DNA of 64,000 bases from Aphanothece hegewaldii CCALA 016 (GCF_003007785.1 NZ_PXOH01000005.1:124001-188000); one strand, 5' to 3'; counted from the first letter of the stretch, positions 52,749 through 62,910 are shown. Notes: generated from the sequence alone by a model not told the origin. Translations and numbers: made by a program.

Positions 52749-55700
52749 CTAATTCAACTCCGAATATTCTCTAACTTCTTTTTTCCCCTTTTTCACAAAC
52801 ATATTTTTCAATCTTTGATAGAAAGTATCAATATAGGTAAAAATCACGGGGACAACGATTAAGGTTAATAGCGTCGATGTGGTAAAACCACCAATAACTG
52901 CGATCGCCATTGGGCTACGAGTTTCGCCATCTGCACCCCATTCTAGAGCAATGGGAATCATCCCGATGATTGTAGAAACCGAAGTCATCATAATGGGACG
53001 TAAACGGCTAATTCCTGCTTCTAGTGTAGCCTTATATTGTGATTTACCTTCTTGTAGGGCAGCAAGGGCAAAATCGACCAAAAGAATCGCATTTTTAGTG
53101 ACTAACCCCATTAATAAAACAATACCAATTAAGGCAAATAATCCTAATTCTTTTTGGGCAATGAGTAACCCTAAAAACGCCCCACCAATGGAAAGGGGTA
53201 AAGCGGCTAAAATTGCCACAGGATAGAGGAAATTGTTATAGAGTAAAACTAAAACGCCATAAATTCCCAATACTGCTAAACCTAATGCCCCAAGGAAACG
53301 ACTAAAGATATCTCGCATAATTTTCGCTTCCCCAAAAGGTTCTTCTGTAACTTCTGCGGGTAGGGGGTTCATTGCTGGTAAAGCGCGAATTTTGGTTAAT
53401 GCTTGTCCTAATGATAATCCTTCTAAATTTGCCCCTAATTCTACACGACGACTACGGTTAAAGCGTTCAATTTCAGCCGGGCCACTTCCTAAACTAATAT
53501 TAGCAACTGAGTTCAACGGAACTAGGATACCATCAGAACTGGGTACTCTTAAGTTTTTTAGGGTATCAATTTCGCTGCGTTCAATAGAAGCAATTTTAAC
53601 TCTAATGGGAATTTGTCGATCGCTTAGATTAAATTTAGCTAAGTTAGAATCATTATCCCCAATTAAGGCGAGTGAGGCTGTACGTGCGATCGCTTGTACC
53701 GAGACATTTTGATCCGCCGCCCGGATCGGATCAGGTGTAATAATAATTTCAGGTTTAACGAGGCTAATACTCGATGTGACTTCGACTAACCCCGGAACAC
53801 TTCGCATCTGTCGTTCTATTGTATTCGCCGTTTGTTCTAATAATTCGCCATTTTCGCTTTTTAAGACGATTGAAACGTCTTTACTACCCCCTCCCGCGCC
53901 CTGACTCCGAAAAGATACCCGCGCCCCTGGTATTTCTCTAAATTCTAAGCGCATTTTCTCTTCAAATTCTTGTTGAGAGATATTTCTTTCATCTTTGGGA
54001 ATCAAATTAACGTATACTGTTGCGGTGTTAACTTTACTGCCCCCAATATTGGCTAAAACACTACTCACTTCAGAATTATTGCGTAATAACTGGGTGGTTT
54101 CTTGAACGACTTTGGTTGTATCAGCAAGAGTTGAACCGGGGGGAAGATCCACACTAACGGTACTTAAACCTGTATCGGGGTTGCTAAATAAACCTTGAGG
54201 AATGAAGGGAATGAGTTGTAAGCTACCGATGAAAAAAGCGATCGCAATAATCAGTGTTGTAATACGATGATGTAACGCCCATTTGAGTAAACGACTATAA
54301 ATACCCCAACCTGAAGTATATGTATTTTGATCTAAGTTTTGCACTCTTTTTGGTTTCAGTACATACGCACTGACCATCGGCGTAATCGTTACGGCAACCA
54401 ATGAGGAAAAAATCGTCGAAACCGATACAGTAACACCAAAGGGTTTAAAAAATTGTCCCGGTATACCTCCCATAAATGCAACAGGTAGGAAAACAGCGAT
54501 AATAGTTGCAGCAGAGGCTAAAACCGCTAACCCAATTTCACTAGAAGCATCGATAGCCGCTTGATAGGGTGTTTTGCCTTCAAGTAGGTGAGTATCGATA
54601 TTTTCCACCATACAAACCGCATCATCGACTAAGTTCCCAATAGCAAGGGCTAAACCGAGTAGCGTCATCCCATTCAGGGTATAGCCAAAAGCTTGCATCA
54701 CCCAAAATGTGGGAATGATGGATAGGGGAAGTGCGATCGCGGTAATGAGGGTCATTCGCCAATCTCTAAGGAAAAGCCCTACCACAATAACGGTTAAAAT
54801 GCAACCACTAATTAGATCATTAAGGGTTCCTTGATAAGACTCTTGAATATCTTTGGCGCGTGTAAAAACTAGATTAAATTTAAGATCATCGGGTAAGCTT
54901 TGTTCTAAATTAGCGATCGCTTTTCTAACTTCTTCTTCAACGGTGACTAAGGTACTGCCCGTACTCCGTAAAACAGAGAAACCAACAACAGGTTTACCAT
55001 TAAAATAAGCCGAAGATCTAGGATCTGCGAAACTATCTTCTACTTTTCCTAAATTCTCAAGGGGAACATTATCACCATTGGGTAAAACGATGCGATAATT
55101 TTTTAAATCTGCTACTGTTTTCGCACTGCCAAGGGTTCTAACGGTTTGTTCACTTCCACCAACTTCAGAACGTCCCCCAGGTAAATTAATATTAAAATTG
55201 CGGATCTGCTCATTGACTTGTGTCGCAGTAATACCATATGCGAGTAAGCGACTCGGATCTAAGTCTACTCTAATTTCTCGATCGACTCCACCAATGCGAT
55301 CGACTTGTGCTACACCTTGGACATTGGCTAAAACTCTGCTAATTCTGCGATCTACTAAATCACTTAATTCTTCTACCGATCGCTTATCTGATGATATGGC
55401 ATAAGTAATTACAGAACCGCCAGAAAACTCTAATCTTTTAACAATAGGTTCATTTATATCTTGCGGTAAATCTTGTCGAATTTGTGCCACCGCATTACGA
55501 ACATCATTCGTCGCTTGGTTGCTATCAGTACCAAGGACAAAATTAACGGTAGTAGTGCTTGAACTTTCGGCAACGTTTGAGCTAATCTGATCGATATTAC
55601 CTAAACCTGCCACTGCGTCTTCGATCTTTTTAGTGACTTGGGTTTCGAGTTCCACTGGCCCCGCGCCCGGTTGCGTTACAGTAATAATCACTGCGGGTAC

Positions 55701-55829
55701 GTCAATATTAGGATTACGATCAATGCCTAAACTAATAAAAGAAAACCACCCCGCCAACGCTAGTACAAGAAAACTAACTAAAATCGGGATTGGGTTTTTA
55801 ATTGACCAAGTGGATAGATTAAAAGACAT
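52749..55829 (-). CDS. RND-type efflux pump inner-membrane protein (AcrB/HAE1 family)
   Basis: The 1026-residue protein has the standard RND layout: 12 membrane helices in two sets of six, with two large periplasmic loops. The proton-relay aspartates are in the fourth helix, IGNLVDDAVCMVEN (near residue 400). The N-terminus FNLSTWSIKNPIPILV is characteristic of this efflux family. It exports drugs or lipids with its adaptor protein, encoded 8 bp upstream on the same strand. No outer-membrane channel gene is seen nearby, so a shared TolC is likely used. Confidence 0.95.
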   Translation of the reverse strand: MSFNLSTWSIKNPIPILVSFLVLALAGWFSFISLGIDRNPNIDVPAVIITVTQPGAGPVELETQVTKKIEDAVAGLGNIDQISSNVAESSSTTTVNFVLGTDSNQATNDVRNAVAQIRQDLPQDINEPIVKRLEFSGGSVITYAISSDKRSVEELSDLVDRRISRVLANVQGVAQVDRIGGVDREIRVDLDPSRLLAYGITATQVNEQIRNFNINLPGGRSEVGGSEQTVRTLGSAKTVADLKNYRIVLPNGDNVPLENLGKVEDSFADPRSSAYFNGKPVVGFSVLRSTGSTLVTVEEEVRKAIANLEQSLPDDLKFNLVFTRAKDIQESYQGTLNDLISGCILTVIVVGLFLRDWRMTLITAIALPLSIIPTFWVMQAFGYTLNGMTLLGLALAIGNLVDDAVCMVENIDTHLLEGKTPYQAAIDASSEIGLAVLASAATIIAVFLPVAFMGGIPGQFFKPFGVTVSVSTIFSSLVAVTITPMVSAYVLKPKRVQNLDQNTYTSGWGIYSRLLKWALHHRITTLIIAIAFFIGSLQLIPFIPQGLFSNPDTGLSTVSVDLPPGSTLADTTKVVQETTQLLRNNSEVSSVLANIGGSKVNTATVYVNLIPKDERNISQQEFEEKMRLEFREIPGARVSFRSQGAGGGSKDVSIVLKSENGELLEQTANTIERQMRSVPGLVEVTSSISLVKPEIIITPDPIRAADQNVSVQAIARTASLALIGDNDSNLAKFNLSDRQIPIRVKIASIERSEIDTLKNLRVPSSDGILVPLNSVANISLGSGPAEIERFNRSRRVELGANLEGLSLGQALTKIRALPAMNPLPAEVTEEPFGEAKIMRDIFSRFLGALGLAVLGIYGVLVLLYNNFLYPVAILAALPLSIGGAFLGLLIAQKELGLFALIGIVLLMGLVTKNAILLVDFALAALQEGKSQYKATLEAGISRLRPIMMTSVSTIIGMIPIALEWGADGETRSPMAIAVIGGFTTSTLLTLIVVPVIFTYIDTFYQRLKNMFVKKGKKEVREYSELN

Positions 55830-55837
55830 AGTTTAAG

Positions 55838-57265
55838 TTAGGATTTAATCTGAATTTTGTCGCCATCATTAAGATAGGCTGCACCTTTGATCACAATGCG
55901 ATCGCCTGGGTTTAATCCGTTGGTGATTTCGATCTGATTATTGGGTAGAATTTCACCTAAACTAACGGTTTGAGCAATGACTGTGTTGTTAGATTGCACA
56001 ATATATGCAATTGCTTTACCGTCCGACTGCGGTAACACTCCATCCATCGGCACTGTTATGCTTGTTGCGCTATTTGTCACAATAGAAGCCCGTAGGAACA
56101 TTCCAGGCTTGAGGGTGTTTGAAAAGGGTAAATCTACTTTTACCGTTGCCTGACGCGATTCTACATCAACTACAGGATTAATTTCTCGGATGGTTCCTAT
56201 CAGTATGAGGCTGGAATCCGCATCGGAGGTAATTTCAACTTTTTGACCCGTACGAATAGCGGTTAATTGATTTTCAGGGATTTTGACGTGTAATTCTAAG
56301 CGTCCTGCTTCGATAATTTCAAATAATGCCCCTTGTGAGCCTGAATTTGTTGTATCTCCTACCCTAGCGTTACGTTTAGTAATTTTGCCGTTGACTGGCG
56401 AGAGTATACGAGTATTTCTCAGTTGTGCTGTAATCACTTGTACTTGACTTTTTGCTTGGGCGAGTTGGGCTGTTGCTTGGGCAATGACTTCAGAACGCGG
56501 ACCTGCTTGTAATTCGGCTAGTTTTTGTTGATTTTCTCTCAGTTCTGCTTCGGTTCTGCGTACTATGGCGAGTTTACTACGTTCATCGTTGATCGCTTCG
56601 TCAAGTCTATCTCGTGCGATCGCTCCTTGTGCTTCTAGGGTTTGATTTCTTGATAATCTTTTTTTCGCTAAGTCCCAATCTGATTTTACTTGAGTTAGTT
56701 CTGCTATGGACTGTCTAACGATTTCTCTAGCCCTTGCTATTTCTTCGGTTCGGGTTCCTGCTTTGAGTTCTGCTAAACGGGCTTCGGCTTGGGCGACACT
56801 AGCTTGTGCTTGGGCTAACTGGGCTTGTAGGATAGAATCATCTAATCGGGCTAAAAGTTGTCCCGCGCTAACAGATGCTCCTTCATCGACATAGATTTCT
56901 TGTATTTGTAATCCATTAGCTTGAGTATTGACGGTAATCAATTCATCAGCCGTGACGGTACCTGTTGCTTTCAGTGTACGATTGACGGGGGATAATTGAA
57001 CGGTTGAAACTGTAACACTTTGAGCAGGGGCAGAGACTACGGGAGTAACGTTCTGAGGGGCTTCTGTCGTTTTTGGTTGAGCGATGAATTTGGTTCCCGC
57101 CAAGGTTAATAATGCACCTAATCCAATACCAAATAGAACACCTTTACTACCCGATAGTAAGGATGACTGTTTGGGCTTTTTGGTTGGTGTCGCAACGAAT
57201 TGATATTCGTCTTGTATTTCCGTTGGGGGTTGGTTGCCGTTGTTTTTAAAGATGTCTTGCGTCAC
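55838..57265 (-). CDS. RND efflux periplasmic adaptor (HlyD/MFP family)
   Basis: The 475-residue protein has an N-terminal hydrophobic anchor (about 40-62, FGIGLGALLTLAG in short pieces) after a cytoplasmic tail. A lipoyl/barrel part, a long coiled coil (about 150-270, very rich in Ala, Gln, Glu and Arg) and a C-terminal beta domain follow, as in membrane fusion proteins. It bridges the RND pump and the outer membrane channel. The stop lies 8 bp before the pump gene, and the gene order is adaptor then pump, as is usual. Confidence 0.93.
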   Translation of the reverse strand: MTQDIFKNNGNQPPTEIQDEYQFVATPTKKPKQSSLLSGSKGVLFGIGLGALLTLAGTKFIAQPKTTEAPQNVTPVVSAPAQSVTVSTVQLSPVNRTLKATGTVTADELITVNTQANGLQIQEIYVDEGASVSAGQLLARLDDSILQAQLAQAQASVAQAEARLAELKAGTRTEEIARAREIVRQSIAELTQVKSDWDLAKKRLSRNQTLEAQGAIARDRLDEAINDERSKLAIVRRTEAELRENQQKLAELQAGPRSEVIAQATAQLAQAKSQVQVITAQLRNTRILSPVNGKITKRNARVGDTTNSGSQGALFEIIEAGRLELHVKIPENQLTAIRTGQKVEITSDADSSLILIGTIREINPVVDVESRQATVKVDLPFSNTLKPGMFLRASIVTNSATSITVPMDGVLPQSDGKAIAYIVQSNNTVIAQTVSLGEILPNNQIEITNGLNPGDRIVIKGAAYLNDGDKIQIKS

Positions 57266-57395
57266 GTCTAGCCCTCTACGATGTGAACGGGAACTCGATA
57301 GATGTAAACTTTTGTTTCTATATTTTAATATAACTTAAAACTGCTTCACTGTGGGGAGATGTAACGAAGCATAGAAAGCTGTTTAAAAGATAAAT

Positions 57396-57662
57396 TTAGG
57401 TAATTTGCTCAAGTAAAGCTTGATTAATAACACTTTGATAGCCGATTCCTCTTTTTTTTGCCTCTTCTTTCGCCCAAGCTAAAACTTTAGGATGAAGTCT
57501 AATAGAAATGGGCTCATATTTTTCTTCTTCATCTTTAACAGGTCTGCCCCGTTTTCTTAAATTTATGCCAAACTGCTCAGTAAGGGCTTCCGTAAACTTT
57601 TGATGTTCTTCTGGTGTTACTCGTCTAGCTTTATCAAAGGGAAACTCAGATTCTTTCTTCAT
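57396..57662 (-). CDS. brnA: BrnA-type antitoxin
   Basis: The protein has 88 residues from the ATG at 57662. An upstream ATG at 57698 would add 12 residues within brnT. The C-terminal half shows a ribbon-helix-helix-type pattern, ISIRLHPKVLAWAKEEAKKRG, read in short pieces, with a KRGRPVKDEE segment before it. It should bind the BrnT toxin and repress its own promoter. It overlaps the end of brnT by 17 bp, a typical toxin-antitoxin layout with toxin first. Confidence 0.83.
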   Translation of the reverse strand: MKKESEFPFDKARRVTPEEHQKFTEALTEQFGINLRKRGRPVKDEEEKYEPISIRLHPKVLAWAKEEAKKRGIGYQSVINQALLEQIT

Positions 57663-57921
57663 ATTGTTTACGCTCTTTTTTTGTGGCTTTTCTAGCACTG
57701 ATAATTCTAATTATTTCGTCACGTATGGTAAAAACAACTACAACAATTGAGCCATTTTCCATTTCTCCTATAGCCCATTCTCTTTCTTCATATTGAGAAT
57801 GTTTAAAATCTTCCGTAAACAGAAGAAAAGGATCAGCAAAAACGGTTACTGCGTCAACAAATCTGATACCATGCTTAAGAAAATTCGATTCATCTTTAAT
57901 GTTATCCCAATCAAATCGCAT
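57646..57921 (-). CDS. brnT: BrnT-type ribonuclease toxin
   Basis: The 91-residue protein begins with FDWDNIKDESNFLKHGI, the conserved BrnT start, and holds RIISARKATKKER near the end. BrnT is an RNase of the RelE-like fold that blocks growth by cutting RNA until BrnA binds it. It is 17 bp overlapped by brnA. No mobile-element sequence flanks the pair. The unit lies between the RND adaptor gene and the truB group in a low-density gap, as if inserted there. Confidence 0.87.
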   Translation of the reverse strand: MRFDWDNIKDESNFLKHGIRFVDAVTVFADPFLLFTEDFKHSQYEEREWAIGEMENGSIVVVVFTIRDEIIRIISARKATKKERKQYEERI

Positions 57922-58001
57922 TTATTTATAGTATATACCAAAAATATTTGCTCTTTGGCTATTGTACCAAATCCGTATAAATCGGAATCTTTAAATTGAG
58001 C

Positions 58002-58024
58002 GTAGGGGTTTGGTCTCCAAACCC
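58002..58024. repeat. Dispersed palindromic repeat, copy 6A
   Basis: GGGTTTGG and CCAAACCC arms around TCT. Its core is the same as copy 1 at 1770-1793, base for base (GTAGGGGTTTGGTCTCCAAA and onward CCCT). Confidence 0.75.
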
Positions 58025-58034
58025 TATTCCTAAA

Positions 58035-58058
58035 AGGATTTGGTTCCCAAATGCCTAC
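58035..58058. repeat. Dispersed palindromic repeat, copy 6B
   Basis: A diverged second copy: GGATTTGG then TTC then CCAAATGCCTAC. It starts 10 bp after copy 6A. The two together form a small tandem cluster downstream of truB. Confidence 0.6.
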
Positions 58059-58180
58059 ATAATTTTAGAGGGGACAGCCATAGTGAATTTAGTATTATAT
58101 TTTTAATAGCCTTACCCCAAAGGAATCGGCAAAATAACAATACGGTCACGCTCTAACTTCTATTCTTACTTAAGCGCAAT

Positions 58181-59068
58181 TTAAACTAAAACAACTTTCG
58201 GTTTTAAAATAAAGTTATCCGAGTCACTAATAATTATTCCCATCCCTAAAAATTGTCCTTCTTCTGTTAAAACCTTGACTGATTGCTCCATCTTATTTTC
58301 AAATGAAATTGCTATAATTTGTCCTTGACACCAGCGTTGCGCCTCATCAGAGGATAAATAAATTGTTTCTAAATGAGTTAGTGCGCTTAATGGAGAAATT
58401 AAAGTAAAATTATTACGTGTGCGTAGTATTTCTAATTGTTCTAAAGTGATGCTATCGGCTAAATGTAGCCCACAACTTTCGGTACGAATTAACTGGGCTA
58501 AAGTTCCGCCAATGCCTAAAGCTTTTCCGAGATCACGAGCGATCGAACGAATATAAGTACCCGAACCACAAGCGATCGCCAGTTCAATTTCGGGAAATTC
58601 GCCGCCAGTCCAGTTCAAAACTTCAATATCATGTATTTCAACGATTCGACTCGGAATGTCTATAATTTCGCCTTTTCTAGCTAATTCATACATTCGCTTT
58701 CCTTCTCGCTGAATAGCACTATACATCGGGGGAATTTGTTCTATTTTTCCGATAAATTGTCTTAAATGGGGTTGTACATTTTCGAGGGATAAATGTTGAC
58801 CTGAGTGAGTTTGAATAATCTCTCCTTCAAGATCATCAGTCGTTGTCGTCACTCCTAAACGTATTCTCGCCCGATAAGCTTTTTGAGTGGTTAAATAGGG
58901 TAAAAGACGGGTTGCTTTACCGACAGCAATGGGTAAAACACCTGTCGCGGCAGGATCTAAAGTGCCTCCGTGACCAACTTGTTTTATTTTGAGTATTTTC
59001 CGAACTTTGGCTACACAGTCGTGAGATGTCCAACCGGCAGGTTTATTAAGATTAATCAGACCAAACAT
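58181..59068 (-). CDS. truB: tRNA pseudouridine synthase B
   Basis: TruB makes pseudouridine 55 in tRNA. The 295-residue protein has the catalytic aspartate in HGGTLDPAATGVLP (near residues 33-46), the N-terminal NLNKPAGWTSHD motif and the C-terminal PUA-like end. Length and motifs match the family. It starts at the stop of the tsaD gene (they share one base), so the two form a tight pair with a common transcript. Confidence 0.96.
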   Translation of the reverse strand: MFGLINLNKPAGWTSHDCVAKVRKILKIKQVGHGGTLDPAATGVLPIAVGKATRLLPYLTTQKAYRARIRLGVTTTTDDLEGEIIQTHSGQHLSLENVQPHLRQFIGKIEQIPPMYSAIQREGKRMYELARKGEIIDIPSRIVEIHDIEVLNWTGGEFPEIELAIACGSGTYIRSIARDLGKALGIGGTLAQLIRTESCGLHLADSITLEQLEILRTRNNFTLISPLSALTHLETIYLSSDEAQRWCQGQIIAISFENKMEQSVKVLTEEGQFLGMGIIISDSDNFILKPKVVLV

Positions 59069-60111
59069 TATAAATATAAACTCATGACTTCTGTAATCGG
59101 TAAACGAGATTGTACAGCTAAAGATAACGAAGATCGATGACCTCGGTTAAAGTGATCTGCTGCGGCACAACCGATCATCGCTGCATTGTCGGTACAGAGT
59201 TTAAGCGGGGGAAAATGTACATCAAGATCGTGGTTAGCTGCTGCTGCGGTGAGATGTTGCCTTAACGCACTATTAGCCGCGACTCCTCCACCGACTGCAA
59301 TGGTTTTCACTCCATAGTCTAAAGCACAAGCGATCGCACGTTTAGTCAACGCTCTAGCAACGGTCGCTTGAAAACTGGCGGCAAGGTCATTAATTGGTAG
59401 TATTTGACCATTTTCGGTCTGAAGCTTGTTTACTAAGCGTAGAACCGCCGTTTTTAAGCCACTGAAGCTAGAATCGTAGGGGTGATACCCTCCTTCCGGT
59501 GTAGAGATTCTACCTTCGGGTAAAGGAAACGCTTCTGTATTCCCCGTTTGGGCAATGCGATCAATAGCGGGACCACCTGGATAACTTAAACCTAATAATC
59601 TTGCGACCTTATCAAAGGCTTCACCTGCTGCATCATCACGGGTTGAGCCTAACATTTCGTAGATGCCACAATCTTTGACATAAATGAGGCTCGTGTGTCC
59701 CCCAGAGACTAAAAGACAGATGAAAGGGGGTTTTAGCTGTGGATCGTTGAGATATGAAGCATAAATATGACCTTCGAGATGATGTACGCCTAAAAAGGGT
59801 TTGTTATGGATGATCGCTAGTGTTTTTGCGGCTGTTACACCCACCATCAGGGAACCGACTAACCCCGGTGCGACGGTTGCGGCGATCGCGTCTATTTGCG
59901 ACCATTGGTATTCGGCTCCGGATAGAGATTGTTCAATACAAAGATTAATCATTTCTAAATGCTGACGTGAGGCAATTTCTGGAACAACTCCCCCATAAAC
60001 GCGATGCACATCAATTTGTGAAGCGACAATATTACTATGTACTTCACAATTATTTACAATGGCGACGGCGGTTTCATCGCAGCTAGTTTCGATCGCTAAA
60101 ATAGTTGCCAC
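59068..60111 (-). CDS. tsaD: tRNA threonylcarbamoyladenosine synthase subunit TsaD
   Basis: TsaD transfers threonylcarbamoyl to A37 of tRNA that read ANN codons, with TsaB and TsaE. The 347-residue protein starts with the [18 protein letters not shown] motif (in short pieces), has the two His in [10 protein letters not shown] near residues 108-117 that bind metal, and the [11 protein letters not shown] motif near 273-283. It is an ASKHA-fold ATPase. It is followed with a one-base overlap by truB. Confidence 0.97.
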   Translation of the reverse strand: MATILAIETSCDETAVAIVNNCEVHSNIVASQIDVHRVYGGVVPEIASRQHLEMINLCIEQSLSGAEYQWSQIDAIAATVAPGLVGSLMVGVTAAKTLAIIHNKPFLGVHHLEGHIYASYLNDPQLKPPFICLLVSGGHTSLIYVKDCGIYEMLGSTRDDAAGEAFDKVARLLGLSYPGGPAIDRIAQTGNTEAFPLPEGRISTPEGGYHPYDSSFSGLKTAVLRLVNKLQTENGQILPINDLAASFQATVARALTKRAIACALDYGVKTIAVGGGVAANSALRQHLTAAAANHDLDVHFPPLKLCTDNAAMIGCAAADHFNRGHRSSLSLAVQSRLPITEVMSLYL

Positions 60112-60144
60112 TAAGATCTCGTTTCAAACAAAATACTCTATCTT

Positions 60145-61059
60145 CTAAACTACCTCAAATTTACCTAATATTTTGACTTCAGGCTCTAAAAGTAAAGACC
60201 AACGATGGCTAACTTCTTCCTGTACATACCGAATTAGAGTTAGGATATCTTCTGCTTTCGCTTGACCGCGATTAATAATAAAATTAGCATGACGTTGTGA
60301 GATTTGGGCATCACCGATCGCATAACCTTTTAATCCTAACTGCTCGATCAACCAACCGGCTGCATAGGGTTTAGGATTACGAAAAACACTACCACAACTG
60401 GGACGATCGTAGGGTTGGGTATTTTTGCGATGGTGTAAATGATGGGTGGTATCTGCCATTACGTCTTGTTGAGCAAAACCCGATTGTAACTGAAAAGTTG
60501 CTTCTAAAACTAAACGGCGATCGCCTTGTAACGCGGAGGTGCGATAGCTGTATTGTAATGCTTCTGCTGTTACTGTCTCAATCGTGCCATTAGGGGATAA
60601 AACCACCGCTTTAACTAAACTATCTGCAATACATCCTTGATGCGCTCCTGCATTCATCACCACAGCCCCGCCCACAGTTCCTGGTATTCCCACTGCCCAT
60701 TCTAAACCACGCCAACCCCGTTTAGCCGCCCTCCAAGCGAGTTTAGGTAGAGGTTCGCCCGCTCCTGCTGTAATTTGGCTAGTTTCATGATCAAATGTAC
60801 TATGACGTAAATAACGAGTACTTAGAACTAAACCGGGTAAACCTTGATCACTTATTAATAAATTTGAGCCAGCACCTAATAAGGTTAGGGGAATATCTTG
60901 TGTTTGCCACCATTGAAAAATTGCCGATAAATCATCTGTGTTGCGTGGTTCAACAAACCATTGTGCTTCTCCACCCACTCGATAGGACGTATAGTTAGAA
61001 AGAGAAACCCCAGGATTTAATAAACAATTCGTGCCAGCTAGGAGTATAGGAGCGTTCAT
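60145..61059 (-). CDS. murB: UDP-N-acetylenolpyruvoylglucosamine reductase
   Basis: MurB makes UDP-MurNAc with NADPH, the second step of peptidoglycan synthesis. The 304-residue flavoprotein has the FAD motif LLGAGSNLLISD near residues 59-70, GIPGTVGGAVVMNAGA near 123-138 and the conserved Ser in CGSVFRNP near 222-229. It follows murC on the minus strand, 107 bp apart, so the two cell-wall genes are probably co-transcribed. Confidence 0.97.
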   Translation of the reverse strand: MNAPILLAGTNCLLNPGVSLSNYTSYRVGGEAQWFVEPRNTDDLSAIFQWWQTQDIPLTLLGAGSNLLISDQGLPGLVLSTRYLRHSTFDHETSQITAGAGEPLPKLAWRAAKRGWRGLEWAVGIPGTVGGAVVMNAGAHQGCIADSLVKAVVLSPNGTIETVTAEALQYSYRTSALQGDRRLVLEATFQLQSGFAQQDVMADTTHHLHHRKNTQPYDRPSCGSVFRNPKPYAAGWLIEQLGLKGYAIGDAQISQRHANFIINRGQAKAEDILTLIRYVQEEVSHRWSLLLEPEVKILGKFEVV

Positions 61060-61166
61060 AGGCGTTGATGGACAGAAATTAGATTTAATGTAGCAAATAA
61101 AAGGTGATAAAGGGGATAAGACTAGAATTTTTTCGCTTTTTGAATGTAAGCGATCGTTTTTGACAT

Positions 61167-62627
61167 CTAAGCAATGATTTTGTTACGCTCCGTTTGAACC
61201 GCAATTGTTTTAGGAATCATTTGATTGAGATTGCCAGCACCCAAAAATAGGATTAAATCGCCTGATTCTAAAATATTTTCGGTAAAATTACTTATTTCTT
61301 GGTAATTTGGGCAGTAATATACATTATTATGATGTTTTTTCACTTCATCAACGACGGTTTGACCTTGTATATTTTGTAGGTTGGTTTCTCCAGCGCTATA
61401 AATATCAGTAAGAATAACCACATCTGCATCATCAAATGAAGCCCCAAACTCTTCTAAAAAAGTCGTTGTACGAGTGTAGCGATGGGGTTGGAAAATGGCT
61501 ACAACTCTTTTATATTGATTGTGTAGCACTTTCAAACGTGCTGCGGCTAATGTTGCTTTAATTTCACTGGGATGATGAGCATAGTCGTCAATAAAAGTAA
61601 TGCCATTGACTTCGCCTAAAAATTCAAAGCGTCTTTTTGCTCCTGTAAATGTAGCGATCGCATCAGCAATTATATTAAACTCTAGTCCTAATTTGCGACC
61701 AACTGCCACCGCAGCAAGTGCATTACTAACATTGTGTGATCCTGGGATACTTATTTCGAGTTGCCCTAAATACTGTCCTTTTTCCCAAACTTGAGCTTGA
61801 GAGCCATTTTGATCATAAGTGATTTCTTTGGCGAGATAATCGGCTAAGGTATCTGGATTTAGACTATAAGTAATATGAGGTTTGAGATACTGACGCACAT
61901 TGGCACAGTCAACCGAAGCAATTAAGATATCAGAGTGATCTTCAAAAATCTGGAAAATTTTGACGACTTGATCTAGACTTTGATAGTGATCAGGATGATC
62001 GAGTTCAATGTTGGTCACGATGCCAATTGTGGCGCAATGTTTAGTTAATGAGCCATCAGATTCATCCGCTTCCGCTACTAAATAGGGACTTTTACCAACT
62101 CGTGCGTTACCATCCCAAGCATCGACTTCACCCCCGATAATTACTGTGGGATCTAAGCCCGCTTGTAATAGCATATATCCAATTAAACTACTGGTTGTTG
62201 TTTTGCCGTGTGTTCCTGCGACTGCAATACTTTGATATTCTGCAATCAAAGCCGCTAAAACATCTGAGCGATGGTAAATCGGATATCCTAATTCAAGAGC
62301 CGCCAGATATTCTAAATTATTGTTGTGAATCGCTGTAGAACAGATAATTTGAGGATGATGGGGTAAACCATTTCCGTTTGTTTCATCGCCAATATTTATC
62401 GTGAGATTTTTTGTTTTAGAATGATAGATATCTAAATTGGTTGCTTCTTGAGAATTAAAAATCAGTGCGCCCACTTCTTCAAGTCGTCGGGTAATGTGAC
62501 TTGATTTAAGATCCGAGCCTGATACAGGAATATTACGCTTGGCTAAAATGTAGGCCAAAGCTGACATACCAATACCGCCGATCCCAATAAAATGAAAAGG
62601 TTTGCCATTAAAATCAACTGTTTTCAC
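61167..62627 (-). CDS. murC: UDP-N-acetylmuramate--L-alanine ligase
   Basis: MurC adds the first amino acid to UDP-MurNAc. The 486-residue protein has a Rossmann-type N-terminal domain (HFIGIGGIGMSALA near 12-25), the ATP loop GTHGKTTT near 138-145 and the C-terminal Mur ligase domain with DDYAHHP near 346-352. The start is GTG at 62627 with a GGAG ribosome site 8 bp upstream. It is divergent from gap2, with 283 bp between the starts. Confidence 0.97.
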   Translation of the reverse strand: MKTVDFNGKPFHFIGIGGIGMSALAYILAKRNIPVSGSDLKSSHITRRLEEVGALIFNSQEATNLDIYHSKTKNLTINIGDETNGNGLPHHPQIICSTAIHNNNLEYLAALELGYPIYHRSDVLAALIAEYQSIAVAGTHGKTTTSSLIGYMLLQAGLDPTVIIGGEVDAWDGNARVGKSPYLVAEADESDGSLTKHCATIGIVTNIELDHPDHYQSLDQVVKIFQIFEDHSDILIASVDCANVRQYLKPHITYSLNPDTLADYLAKEITYDQNGSQAQVWEKGQYLGQLEISIPGSHNVSNALAAVAVGRKLGLEFNIIADAIATFTGAKRRFEFLGEVNGITFIDDYAHHPSEIKATLAAARLKVLHNQYKRVVAIFQPHRYTRTTTFLEEFGASFDDADVVILTDIYSAGETNLQNIQGQTVVDEVKKHHNNVYYCPNYQEISNFTENILESGDLILFLGAGNLNQMIPKTIAVQTERNKIIA

Positions 62628-62910
62628 CTTTGATGTCTCCTAACACACCACATCATTAAACTACATTTTTGGTTTAGAGAATAGTGACTCTCTTTAATGG
62701 ATGTAGGTGCCATATCATAGCAAAAAGTTGTGTTTTTGTCAGATCATCTAAGTCTAGAGTTTAAGAAGTTAGTAGGAACACCTGTTCTTTAACAAAAAAG
62801 TTAAATAAATAATTTCTTAAGATTGGGGATCGAATGGGACTGCCTTTAAGGTATGATTGGGGTCATTAATCATCTAATCTATTGAACAAAAACATAGAGG
62901 GCAAGACGCA
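62628..62910. other. Divergent murC-gap2 intergenic region
   Basis: The 283 bp hold the promoters of both genes. An inverted repeat CTACAT...ATGTAG (62661-62666 and 62701-62706) with an inner AGAGA/TCTCT pair (62676-62680 and 62689-62693) forms a possible hairpin close to the murC start. No NtcA-type GTA-N8-TAC site is seen. Confidence 0.4.

Larger units (their letters stand above)
57922..58180. other. Intergenic region with two palindromic repeats
   Basis: This 259-bp gap holds two tandem copies of the palindromic repeat (58002-58058). The rest is AT-rich with no open frame of note and serves as the brnT promoter region on its left side and the truB 3' flank on its right. Confidence 0.6.

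Noticed and set aside
62628-62910. NtcA or other known operator upstream of gap2
   Set aside because: No GTA-N8-TAC is found; the hairpin near murC is weak and its role cannot be told.
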